DNA of 5,460 nt, taken from Actinomycetes bacterium (GTDB lineage: Bacteria; Actinomycetota; Acidimicrobiia; Acidimicrobiales; Microtrichaceae). Location: contig JAEYSR010000218.1 in assembly GCA_023434535.1 (NCBI GenBank), positions 1 to 5,460 of the forward strand, given 5' to 3'. Below are positions 1 through 5,460 of this stretch, one piece after another. How positions within the stretch are numbered: position 1 is the stretch's first letter; each line of letters opens with the position of its first letter. The translations under genes were made by a program, and so were the position numbers. A model generated the notes under the pieces. The model was not told where the DNA came from and made no database searches. It worked only from the letters and a program-made list of their open reading frames with translations.

Positions 1-1039
1 CCGTATACCAGGGAGTGCCGCCACCGCTGGCGGCCGGGACCGACGCGCCCGAAGGGGCGCCCTGGGCTCCGGCGACGGCTCCTCCGGAGGCCGCTCCCAT
101 TGCTGCGCCGGCGACGATTCCGCCCGCGGCAGCGGCTGCGCTCCCGCCGCGGAGGAAGGTCGACGAGCTGAGCTCCAGCTGGCGGGCCCACTCCCCGGCG
201 GCGGGCCGGCTGGCGGGATCGGCCGCCATCGCCTGGAGGACCACGTCGGCGACGTCGGGCCGTGCGGCGAGGACCGGGCTCGCAGCGAGGCTCGCCCGCA
301 GGCGCGAGGGGTCGTAGTGGCCGGGCGGATCCTCGCCCGTGAAAAGGAAATAGGCCACGGCTCCCAGGGCGAATCGGTCCGCCGCCGGCGTGTAGCGGCC
401 GGTCGAGATCACCTCGGGTGCCAGGTAGCCCGGCGTCCCGCCGTAGGTCTCGATCGGCTGCGCGTGGGCGAGCCGCGCCAAGCCGAAGTCGACGAGTCGG
501 GTCTGGCCGCTCGGAGTGATGATCACGTTGCCCGGCTTCAGGTCTCCGTGGACGACCGTCTGGCCGTTGGTGTCCTGACCCGACGCCAGGTAGTCGAGAG
601 AACGTGCGACCTGGCTGAGAACGCCGGTGATCTGGTGGTAGGAGCTGTCGGACGTCAGGCCATCGCGCCAGTGGGCGAGGTTGACGCCCTCGACCCAGTT
701 CATGACCAGGTGGAGGGTGCGCGGCCGCCCGTCACCCTGCCCGAGACGGTGGCTGACGGGTCCCACGAACCCGTCGTGGACGCCGACGATGCCCGGATCC
801 GCGAGCAGCCGGAGGAGGTCGACCTGCGAACGCCACCGCTCCGTCCATGGGCCGAGGTCGGGTGACCGGTCCGGGAGAAGCGTCTTCACGGCGACGATCT
901 GCCACGTGCCGTCGAGCTGGAACCTGGCCTTCGACACCACGCCTTCCCCGCCGCTGCCGCGCGTCTCCAGGATCTCGAACCGATCCGGATCCGAATCCGG
1001 ACCCACGAAGAAGCGGTCGTCGAAGCCCGCGCTGCTCAT
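1..1039 (-). CDS. Serine/threonine protein kinase, Hanks type (C-terminus beyond window)
   Basis: Predicted to transfer phosphate from ATP to Ser/Thr residues of partner proteins. I translated 346 residues from ATG 1039 to the left edge, with no stop. The kinase core covers about residues 21-290. It has a Gly-rich loop GSGGEGVV (28-35), ATP lysine VAVK (Lys52), catalytic loop HGDLKPGN (164-171; Asp166, Lys168, Asn171), DFG (184-186), GTPGYLAPE (201-209), the subdomain IX aspartate (Asp221) and the subdomain XI arginine in DPASRP (Arg278). HGD replaces HRD, so it is a non-RD kinase, and by-eye alignment puts Gln72 where the helix-C glutamate normally lies. After residue 297 comes an Ala/Gly-rich stretch that may be a linker or a poor membrane segment; no clear transmembrane helix or extracellular sensor is seen before the edge. 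The start is supported by AGGGAAGGG about 10 nt upstream. It lies 54 bp after the DUF2510 gene, probably in the same transcript. The kinase call is secure; the substrate and the role of the tail are unknown. Confidence 0.93.
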   Translation of the reverse strand, partial: MSSAGFDDRFFVGPDSDPDRFEILETRGSGGEGVVSKARFQLDGTWQIVAVKTLLPDRSPDLGPWTERWRSQVDLLRLLADPGIVGVHDGFVGPVSHRLGQGDGRPRTLHLVMNWVEGVNLAHWRDGLTSDSSYHQITGVLSQVARSLDYLASGQDTNGQTVVHGDLKPGNVIITPSGQTRLVDFGLARLAHAQPIETYGGTPGYLAPEVISTGRYTPAADRFALGAVAYFLFTGEDPPGHYDPSRLRASLAASPVLAARPDVADVVLQAMAADPASRPAAGEWARQLELSSSTFLRGGSAAAAAGGIVAGAAMGAASGGAVAGAQGAPSGASVPAASGGGTPWYT

Positions 1040-1051
1040 CTCGTCACACCC

Positions 1052-1060
1052 TTCCCTCGA
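1052..1060 (-). promoter_or_regulatory. Ribosome binding site of the kinase gene
   Basis: Read on the minus strand, the leader contains a purine-rich run, GAGGGAAGG, followed by GTGTGACGAG and then the ATG at 1039. It resembles a Shine-Dalgarno sequence and supports this start over alternatives further in, because the kinase Gly-rich loop needs the N-terminal residues that follow it. Confidence 0.5.
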
Positions 1061-1093
1061 ACCCCTGCGACCCGTGACCCGTGGCGATGCTGG

Positions 1094-1804
1094 TCAGCTG
1101 TACCAGTTGCCCTGGCCTCCGTCGGCCTGGGGCAGCTCCGCCGTGTGGGGAGCGTTCGCCGCTCCCGGCGCCGGCGGCGGGAAGGCCTGGCCCCCTGTGC
1201 TCTGCGGCAGGGCCGGCGTGGGTCCCGGCGGCTGGGGCGGCGCATACGGAGCGGGCTGCTGCGGCTGCGGGTGCTGCACCGGCTGCTGCCACTGGGGCTG
1301 CGGAGCAACAGGCGCCTGGTACCCGTGGCCGAGCGAGTTCACCGCCACCGTGGGCATCGCCGCCTTGTTGGAGTTGCTCGCCGCCACGGCGGCCCAGACC
1401 ATCTGGATCGGCCAGGAGATGAAGAAGAACAGTCCGAGCGTGAGCGTGCCGAGGACCACGTTGGCGGCGAGCATGATGAGGCCGCCGGCGATGGTCGAGT
1501 AGAGCATCCCGAACGGTCCGAAGAAGAACGTGAGGAGGAGGGCCACCCCGACGCTCTTCTGCGGCTGCGCTGCGACGTTGATCTGGTTGACCTGGACCTG
1601 AGGCGTCACGTGGTACGCCGGAGCTGCGTGCTGTGGCGCGCCGTACGCGGGCTGCGGCGCCGGAACCGGCGCGGCAGCCACCTGCTGGACCGTCACGGAG
1701 GCCGGATCGGCCTGGATGTGCTCGGTCCACGACGTCCCGTCGAAGTACCGGAGCTGACCGGCCACGCTCGGATCCGCGTACCAACCTGGCTGTGCTGCGT
1801 TCAC
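1094..1804 (-). CDS. DUF2510 domain membrane protein with Pro/Gln-rich tail
   Basis: A 236-residue protein of unknown function. Residues 6-29 match the DUF2510 pattern: PGWYADP, then LRYFDGTSWTEH. These short Trp-rich modules sit at the N-terminus of many actinobacterial membrane proteins. A Pro/Ala/Gln linker follows (about 43-82). Next comes a hydrophobic block (about 84-142) with two or three membrane segments; the FFFGPFGMLYS stretch with the next helix resembles a TM2-like hairpin, but this is only a resemblance. The C-terminal 80 or so residues are Pro/Gln/Ala-rich and end in NWYS. I chose GTG 1804 because GGAGGG lies 4 nt upstream and it places the DUF2510 domain at the very N-terminus. 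An in-frame TTG at 1825 would add seven residues (MDDEGGR), but that extension runs over the Shine-Dalgarno sequence. The neighbour downstream is a kinase, so this protein could be its membrane partner or substrate; this is inference from position only. Confidence 0.85.
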   Translation of the reverse strand: MNAAQPGWYADPSVAGQLRYFDGTSWTEHIQADPASVTVQQVAAAPVPAPQPAYGAPQHAAPAYHVTPQVQVNQINVAAQPQKSVGVALLLTFFFGPFGMLYSTIAGGLIMLAANVVLGTLTLGLFFFISWPIQMVWAAVAASNSNKAAMPTVAVNSLGHGYQAPVAPQPQWQQPVQHPQPQQPAPYAPPQPPGPTPALPQSTGGQAFPPPAPGAANAPHTAELPQADGGQGNWYS

Positions 1805-1807
1805 GCG

Positions 1808-1813
1808 CCCTCC
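1808..1813 (-). promoter_or_regulatory. Ribosome binding site that decides the DUF2510 start
   Basis: On the minus strand GGAGGG lies 4 nt before GTG 1804. The spacing is short but the match to the anti-Shine-Dalgarno sequence is strong. It favours GTG 1804 over TTG 1825, which has no purine-rich run before it. Confidence 0.55.
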
Positions 1814-1830
1814 CTCGTCGTCCAACAGTT

Positions 1831-1840
1831 CATCACACCC
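1831..1840. repeat. Direct repeat CATCACACCC, copy 1
   Basis: An exact 10-bp match to 1881-1890, offset by exactly 50 bp. This copy lies just upstream of the DUF2510 translation start and, on the minus strand, reads GGGTGTGATG. The core TCACACCC also occurs at 1044-1051 before the kinase start. Confidence 0.6.
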
Positions 1841-1880
1841 GGCGCCCGCGGTCCCCAGGCGACCGCCCGCGTGAGAAGCC

Positions 1881-1890
1881 CATCACACCC
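1881..1890. repeat. Direct repeat CATCACACCC, copy 2
   Basis: The second exact copy of the 10-bp repeat, 50 bp from the first. It contributes the left arm of the inverted repeat at 1883-1896, so it may be part of a protein-binding site and not a random repeat. Confidence 0.6.
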
Positions 1891-1909
1891 GTGTGAACCA
1901 CGTGTGAAC
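1883..1909. promoter_or_regulatory. Candidate operator: inverted and direct GTGTGA half-sites
   Basis: TCACAC (1883-1888) and GTGTGA (1891-1896) form a perfect 6-bp inverted repeat with a 2-nt spacer. GTGTGAAC occurs at 1891-1898 and again at 1902-1909, an 11-bp period, about one helical turn. A CACGTG palindrome lies at 1899-1904. Such spacing is typical of sites bound cooperatively by a dimeric regulator. The regulator is not identifiable and the operator role is inferred. Confidence 0.45.
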
Positions 1910-1946
1910 AACCATTCACCGGCTTTTCGGATCGGGAGCGGCGCTT

Positions 1947-1952
1947 TACCGT
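1947..1952 (+). promoter_or_regulatory. Candidate -10 element for a leaderless ATP-grasp operon mRNA
   Basis: TACCGT fits the actinobacterial TAnnnT -10 pattern and ends 7 nt before the GTG at 1960, so transcription would start at or next to the start codon. No Shine-Dalgarno sequence lies within a usable distance; the nearest purine run, GGGAG at about 1934-1938, is about 21 nt away. The matching -35 position (about 1924-1929, TTTTCG) is only a weak match. Confidence 0.35.
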
Positions 1953-1959
1953 CCTGTCC

Positions 1960-3594
1960 GTGGCCGACTGGTTCGATGAGTACGCCCTCGACGGGTTCTT
2001 CGACGAGGTGGTCGGCAGCGACCAGGAGGTGCGGGCCCACTACCGCCAGGTGGCCAACGCGCTCGACGGTCTGAGCCACGAGGACCTCGCCCGTGCCGAA
2101 CGGCGCCGCAACGCCGCGTTCCGCACCCAGGGCATCACCTTCACGGTGTACGAGGACCACGACGACGCGTCGCCGGCCGGCATCGAGCGCACGTTCCCGA
2201 TGGACCTCGTGCCGCGGGTCATCCCGGCCGACGAGTGGTCCCACCTGGAGCAGGGCCTGGTCCAGCGGGTCCGGGCGCTGAACCGGTTCCTCGACGACCA
2301 CTACGTCGGCGGCATGCAGATCGTCGAGGACGGCGTCGTGCCCCGGTGGCTCGTCCTGTCGTCCGACGGCTTCACCCACGAGGCCTTCGGCGTCCCGGTG
2401 CCCCTCGGAGCCCGGTGCCTGGTCGCCGGTGTCGACGTCATCCGCGACGACGAGGGCACCTACCGCGTGCTGGAGGACAACCTCCGCAGCCCGAGCGGCA
2501 TCTCGTACGTGGTGGAGAACCGGGCCGCCCTCGCCCGGGTGCTGCCCCAGCTGTTCGCAGGGGAGAGGGTGCGCCCCGTCGACCAGTACGGCTCCATGCT
2601 CCTGCACGCACTGCAGCGCGTCGGCCCGCCGGCGGCCGGCGACGCCCCCACGGTCGTGGTTCTCACGCCGGGCATCTACAACTCGGCCTACTTCGAGCAC
2701 GTCTTCCTGGCCACGCAGATGGGCGTCGAGCTCGTCGAGGGTCGGGACCTCGTCGTCGAGGACCACGTCGTCTACATGCGCACGACCAACGGGCTCCGTC
2801 GTGTCGACGTCATCTACCGCCGCATCGACGACGAGTTCCTCGACCCAGTGGTGTTCCGGCCCGACTCCGCCCTCGGCGTGCCGGGTCTCATGGCGGCGGC
2901 CCGAGCCGGCAACGTCACGATCGCCAACGCCGTGGGCAACGGGGTGGCGGACGACAAGGCCGTGTACGCCTACGTGCCGGCGATGATCCGGTACTACCTG
3001 GGCGAGGAGCCGATCCTGCCCAACGTCCCCACCTATCTGCTGTGGGACCCGGACCAGCGGAAGTCGGTGCTCGACCGCCTGGACCAGCTGGTGGTGAAGC
3101 CCGTCGCGGAGGCGGGCGGGTACGGGATCATGATCGGTCCCCACGCCACCGACGAGGAGATCGAGGAGACCCGGCGGCTGGTCGAGGAGAACCCGCGCAA
3201 CTACATCGCGCAGGAGGTCATCTCCCTGTCCCGGCACCCCTGCCTGGTCGACGACCACGTGGAGGGCCGACACATCGACCTGCGGCCGTTCATCCTGTCC
3301 GGCGAGAAGGTCGAGGTGGTGCCCGGCGGGCTGACCCGGGTGGCGCTGCGCAAGGGCTCGCTCGTGGTCAACAGCTCCCAGGGCGGCGGATCCAAGGACA
3401 CGTGGGTGCTCGCCCCCGATGCCGCGACGGTCCAGAGCGACGACGAGGTGAAGGAGGGTCGCACGATCGGCAGCGCGGCCATCGAGGAGCCGACGACCGC
3501 CGAGCTCAAGATCGTCGAGCCGCACCGTCCCGCCGACCTGGACATCCGGGCTCTGGACTCGCTGCCCGAGTCCGTGCAGTCGGGCAGCGCGTGA
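1960..3594 (+). CDS. Circularly permuted ATP-grasp protein (COG2308 type)
   Basis: A 544-residue predicted ATP-dependent carboxylate-amine ligase of the circularly permuted ATP-grasp type 2 family, full length for that family. It has no signal peptide or membrane segment, so it is probably cytoplasmic. Family signatures seen are: N-terminal YALDGFFDEV (8-17), the GITFTVYED block (58-66), FPMDLVPRVIP (79-89), RALNRFLDDHY (105-115), VLEDNLRSPSG (170-180), Gly-rich VVKPVAEAGGYG (378-389) of the nucleotide-binding lysine type, IAQEVISLSRHPCLV (416-430), HIDLRPFILSG (438-448) and NSSQGGGSKDTWVL (471-484). The last 50 or so residues are variable. Iyer and colleagues predicted such enzymes to make peptide or amide bonds; the substrate is unknown. 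GTG 1960 is the start because it gives the usual family N-terminus and no other start lies near. The stop overlaps the alpha-E start by 1 nt. The mycobacterial counterpart is Rv2411c. Confidence 0.92.
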   Translation: MADWFDEYALDGFFDEVVGSDQEVRAHYRQVANALDGLSHEDLARAERRRNAAFRTQGITFTVYEDHDDASPAGIERTFPMDLVPRVIPADEWSHLEQGLVQRVRALNRFLDDHYVGGMQIVEDGVVPRWLVLSSDGFTHEAFGVPVPLGARCLVAGVDVIRDDEGTYRVLEDNLRSPSGISYVVENRAALARVLPQLFAGERVRPVDQYGSMLLHALQRVGPPAAGDAPTVVVLTPGIYNSAYFEHVFLATQMGVELVEGRDLVVEDHVVYMRTTNGLRRVDVIYRRIDDEFLDPVVFRPDSALGVPGLMAAARAGNVTIANAVGNGVADDKAVYAYVPAMIRYYLGEEPILPNVPTYLLWDPDQRKSVLDRLDQLVVKPVAEAGGYGIMIGPHATDEEIEETRRLVEENPRNYIAQEVISLSRHPCLVDDHVEGRHIDLRPFILSGEKVEVVPGGLTRVALRKGSLVVNSSQGGGSKDTWVLAPDAATVQSDDEVKEGRTIGSAAIEEPTTAELKIVEPHRPADLDIRALDSLPESVQSGSA

Positions 3595-4619
3595 TGCTCG
3601 CCCGCACCGCCGAGTACCTCTTCTGGACCGGCCGGTACCTGGAGCGCGCCGAGGACACCGCCCGCCTGCTCGACGTCACCTACCACCGGCTGCTCGAGTC
3701 GACGCCGGGCGAGGAGGAGGAGGCCTGGACCGACGTGTTGATCTCCGTCGGTCTCGACGACGAGTTCACCGAGTCGGGTCGACCCCTGACGGCGACCGCG
3801 GTGTGCGAGTACCTGGTGTGCGACCCGGCCAACCGCGGCTCGATCCAGGGCTGCATCGAGCAGGCCCGCTCCAACGCCCGAGGCGTGCGCGAGCACCTGG
3901 CCATGGAGATCTGGGAGCAGCTCAACTCCCTGCACCTGGACCTCAACAACCGCAACGTCTCCCTCGATCTGCAGCGCCAACCGCACGAGCTCTACGGGTT
4001 CATCCGCCAGGGCGTCCAGAGCGTGATCGGCGTCGCCGACGGCACCTGGTCCCGGGAGGAGGGGTGGCACTTCTTCAACCTCGGACTCCTGCTCGAGCGG
4101 GCCGAGATGGGCGTGCGCTCGCTGAGGGCCCGGCACTCCCGACACCGAGGCGACGAGGTCCACGAGTGGTTCGCCACCCTGCGCGCGTCCAGCGCGTTGA
4201 GCGCCTACCGCCGTCGCTACCGCGACTTCGACGAGGTCGCGCTCATCGAGCTGCTCCTCCTGTCACCCACCCTGCCGAGGTCGGTCCTGTTCTCGCTGCG
4301 CGGCGCAGAGAACCTGCTCGCCAGCATCACCGGCGACCGGCGTTCGCTCGCCCTCCGGCTGCTGGGCCGGGTGCGTGCCGAGCTCGAGTTCGCCGACGCG
4401 GCGGAGCTGTGCGAGAGCGATCTGGTCCCCACCCTCGAGGTGATCGAGACCCAGATCCGCGACGTGGCCAGCGCCATCGCCGCCGAGTGCTTCCTGTACC
4501 GGGTCGAGCTCGACATGCACGAGCTCCACCTGGTGCCCGGGGAGCAGGCGACCGAGGATCGCGAGCGTGACGTGTCGGTCGCGGAGCCGGTGACCGGAGG
4601 GGGAGGGGTGGCGCCATGA
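3594..4619 (+). CDS. Alpha-E domain protein (DUF403, COG2307)
   Basis: A 341-residue, all-helical protein of the alpha-E family, which accompanies circularly permuted ATP-grasp proteins and is sometimes fused to them; its biochemical role is unknown. Motifs seen are RYLERAEDTARLLDV (14-28), the ARSNARGVREHLAMEIWEQLN block (about 95-115), FFNLGLLLERAEM (160-172), SSALSAYRRRYRDF (199-212) and LPRSVLFSL (227-235). The two ERAE motifs suggest an internally repeated helical fold. The last 30 or so residues are acidic, then Gly-rich and variable. ATG 3594 is chosen because MLARTAEYLFWTGRY is the standard family N-terminus. The open frame continues upstream in the same phase but only as a shadow of the ATP-grasp gene. 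The start overlaps the previous stop (TGATG) and lacks a good Shine-Dalgarno sequence, so translation is probably coupled. The mycobacterial counterpart is Rv2410c. Confidence 0.92.
   Translation: MLARTAEYLFWTGRYLERAEDTARLLDVTYHRLLESTPGEEEEAWTDVLISVGLDDEFTESGRPLTATAVCEYLVCDPANRGSIQGCIEQARSNARGVREHLAMEIWEQLNSLHLDLNNRNVSLDLQRQPHELYGFIRQGVQSVIGVADGTWSREEGWHFFNLGLLLERAEMGVRSLRARHSRHRGDEVHEWFATLRASSALSAYRRRYRDFDEVALIELLLLSPTLPRSVLFSLRGAENLLASITGDRRSLALRLLGRVRAELEFADAAELCESDLVPTLEVIETQIRDVASAIAAECFLYRVELDMHELHLVPGEQATEDRERDVSVAEPVTGGGGVAP
4602..4606 (+). promoter_or_regulatory. Ribosome binding site of the transglutaminase-like gene
   Basis: A purine-rich run, GGAGGGGGAGGGG, at 4596-4608 contains GGAGG 9 nt before ATG 4616. 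It also encodes the Gly-rich tail of the alpha-E protein. It fixes the start at 4616 and allows initiation independent of the 4-nt overlap. Confidence 0.65.
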
Positions 4620-5460
4620 GGCTCGACGTGAGGTACCGCACCGCGTTCGAGTACAGCGAGCGGACCAGCGAGTCGCAGAACGAGCTGAGGGCCTGCCCGA
4701 CGACCGACGCGAGCCAGAGGCTCCTCGACTACCGCGTCACGGTCGAGCCGGGAGCGCGCGTCTTCAGCTACATCGACGCATGGGGCACACGCGTCGACGC
4801 CTTCGGCATCCGGCGACACCACACAGCCATGTCGGTGACGGCGGAGGCGTCCGTCGAGACCCGTCCCCGTCCCCTGCCGACCGCGGCGCCGAGGACCGAG
4901 GCGCTCAAGCGCGGCGACTTCATCGACGCCCACATCGAGTACCTGGGCCGTGACCGCAACACCGACTGGGGCCCGAACGTCGCCGAGGTCGCCCAGCGTC
5001 AGCTGGCTCTGGCCGGTCCCGACGTGGTCGGCGCCATCCTGGCGATCCACCGCTACGTCGGCACGAACCTCCTCTACAGCCCGGGCGCCACCGACGTCGG
5101 CATCCCGGTCGAGGACGTCCTCGAGCGCGGCGTCGGCGTGTGCCAGGACTACGCGCACCTGGCCGTGTCCATGTGCCGCTCGCTCGGGATCCCGGCCCGC
5201 TACGTGTCGGGCTACCTGTTCACGGACCGTGACGACACGGGCGAGGTGCCGGTCGGCGATTCCGTGTTCGTGCAGACCCACGCCTGGATGGAGGCAGCGG
5301 TCCCGGGGTGGGGTTGGCTGGCGCTGGACCCGACCAACGGCCAGGTCGTCGGCGAGCACCACGTGAAGATCGGCCACGGACGCAGCTACGACGACGTGCA
5401 GCCGCTGCGGGGCGTGTTCCTCGGGCCGGCCGCCTCCACGGTGCACCCGATCGTCGAGAT
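4616..5460 (+). CDS. Transglutaminase-like cysteine protease (COG1305), C-terminus beyond window
   Basis: A predicted papain-fold enzyme that cleaves or transfers amide bonds. I translated 281 residues to the right edge with no stop; family members are close to this length, so only the end is missing. The N-terminal beta domain (about 1-85, Bact_transglu_N type) has NELRACP and the YIDAWGTRVDAFGI stretch. The catalytic core (about 140-245) has Cys176 in GVGVCQDYAH, His222 in QTHAWMEA and Asp238 in LDPTNG, a complete triad. ARYVSGYLF lies between Cys and His, as usual. No signal peptide or membrane segment is visible, so it probably acts in the cytoplasm. ATG 4616 overlaps the alpha-E stop by 4 nt (ATGA) and has a strong Shine-Dalgarno sequence. 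The mycobacterial counterpart is Rv2409c. By context it would process products of the ATP-grasp/alpha-E pair; this is inferred. Confidence 0.93.
   Translation, partial: MRLDVRYRTAFEYSERTSESQNELRACPTTDASQRLLDYRVTVEPGARVFSYIDAWGTRVDAFGIRRHHTAMSVTAEASVETRPRPLPTAAPRTEALKRGDFIDAHIEYLGRDRNTDWGPNVAEVAQRQLALAGPDVVGAILAIHRYVGTNLLYSPGATDVGIPVEDVLERGVGVCQDYAHLAVSMCRSLGIPARYVSGYLFTDRDDTGEVPVGDSVFVQTHAWMEAAVPGWGWLALDPTNGQVVGEHHVKIGHGRSYDDVQPLRGVFLGPAASTVHPIVE

Larger units (their letters stand above)
1805..1959. promoter_or_regulatory. Divergent intergenic regulatory region
   Basis: About 155 bp separate the leftward DUF2510 gene from the rightward ATP-grasp gene, so promoters for both units should lie here. 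It is less GC-rich between about 1880 and 1930 than the flanking genes. It carries repeated TCACAC/GTGTGA half-sites (listed separately) and one -10-like hexamer for the rightward operon. I could not find a convincing -35/-10 pair for the leftward unit. No terminator-like hairpin with a T run is seen. Confidence 0.6.

Noticed and set aside
1069..1083. A tandem GACCCGT GACCCGT repeat in the gap between the DUF2510 and kinase genes.
   Set aside because: Two copies of 7 bp in GC-rich DNA can easily arise by chance, and nothing nearby supports a function.
1090..1106. A hairpin CTGGT-7 nt-ACCAG over the DUF2510 stop codon, considered as a terminator.
   Set aside because: The stem is only 5 bp, there is no T run, and the kinase gene follows 54 bp after the DUF2510 gene in the same direction.
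1145..2074. Plus-strand open frames across the DUF2510 and kinase region (also 15-317, 317-865 and 681-1502).
   Set aside because: The minus strand carries clear kinase and DUF2510 motifs there, and the plus-strand products are Arg/Ala/Pro-rich without recognisable domains.
1801..3525. A 574-codon open frame on the minus strand opposite the ATP-grasp gene.
   Set aside because: It mirrors codon positions of the sense gene, has low-complexity Val/Asp/Arg-rich content and no family motif, while the sense strand shows a full conserved protein. It is a high-GC shadow.
2235..3593. An upstream in-frame extension of the alpha-E gene that would give a protein of about 794 residues.
   Set aside because: The extension is Arg/Pro-rich shadow sequence of the ATP-grasp gene. 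The conserved alpha-E N-terminus begins exactly at ATG 3594.
3201..4163. A 320-codon minus-strand frame crossing the ATP-grasp/alpha-E junction.
   Set aside because: It has no motifs and overlaps two real genes on the other strand. It is a shadow.
4217..5446. A 409-codon open frame on the minus strand opposite alpha-E and transglutaminase.
   Set aside because: It spans two well-supported sense genes and matches no recognisable family. It reflects rare stop codons in GC-rich DNA.

Overview
The window looks like chromosomal DNA of a high-GC actinobacterium (Actinomycetota). Third codon positions are almost all G or C. One gene carries a DUF2510 domain, which is essentially confined to Actinomycetota. 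The rightward genes have the same order as the mycobacterial set Rv2411c-Rv2410c-Rv2409c. A closer placement, for example Acidimicrobiia, would be a guess. No tRNA, rRNA, CRISPR array, insertion sequence or phage gene is visible.

The layout is two divergent gene groups around an intergenic region of about 155 bp (1805-1959). Leftward (minus strand) lies a small membrane protein with an N-terminal DUF2510 domain and a Pro/Gln-rich tail (1094-1804). It is followed 54 bp later by a Hanks-type serine/threonine protein kinase that runs off the left edge (1-1039). The two are probably one transcription unit for signalling or envelope functions.

Rightward (plus strand) lies a tightly overlapping trio: a circularly permuted ATP-grasp protein (1960-3594), an alpha-E domain protein (3594-4619), and a transglutaminase-like cysteine protease that runs off the right edge (4616-5460). 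The gene overlaps are 1 nt and 4 nt, so the three are probably co-transcribed and translationally coupled. By family knowledge this set is a predicted peptide-ligase/peptidase system: the ATP-grasp enzyme would form amide bonds, the alpha-E protein would partner it, and the transglutaminase-fold enzyme would cut or transfer amide bonds. The substrate is unknown. It is a widespread, recognised but poorly characterised system, not a new one.

The divergent intergenic region holds the most interesting non-coding signal. It contains TCACAC/GTGTGA half-sites in direct and inverted arrangement, an exact 10-bp repeat 50 bp apart, and a -10-like TACCGT placed so that the ATP-grasp mRNA could be leaderless. 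The same GGGTGTGA octamer recurs just upstream of the kinase start.
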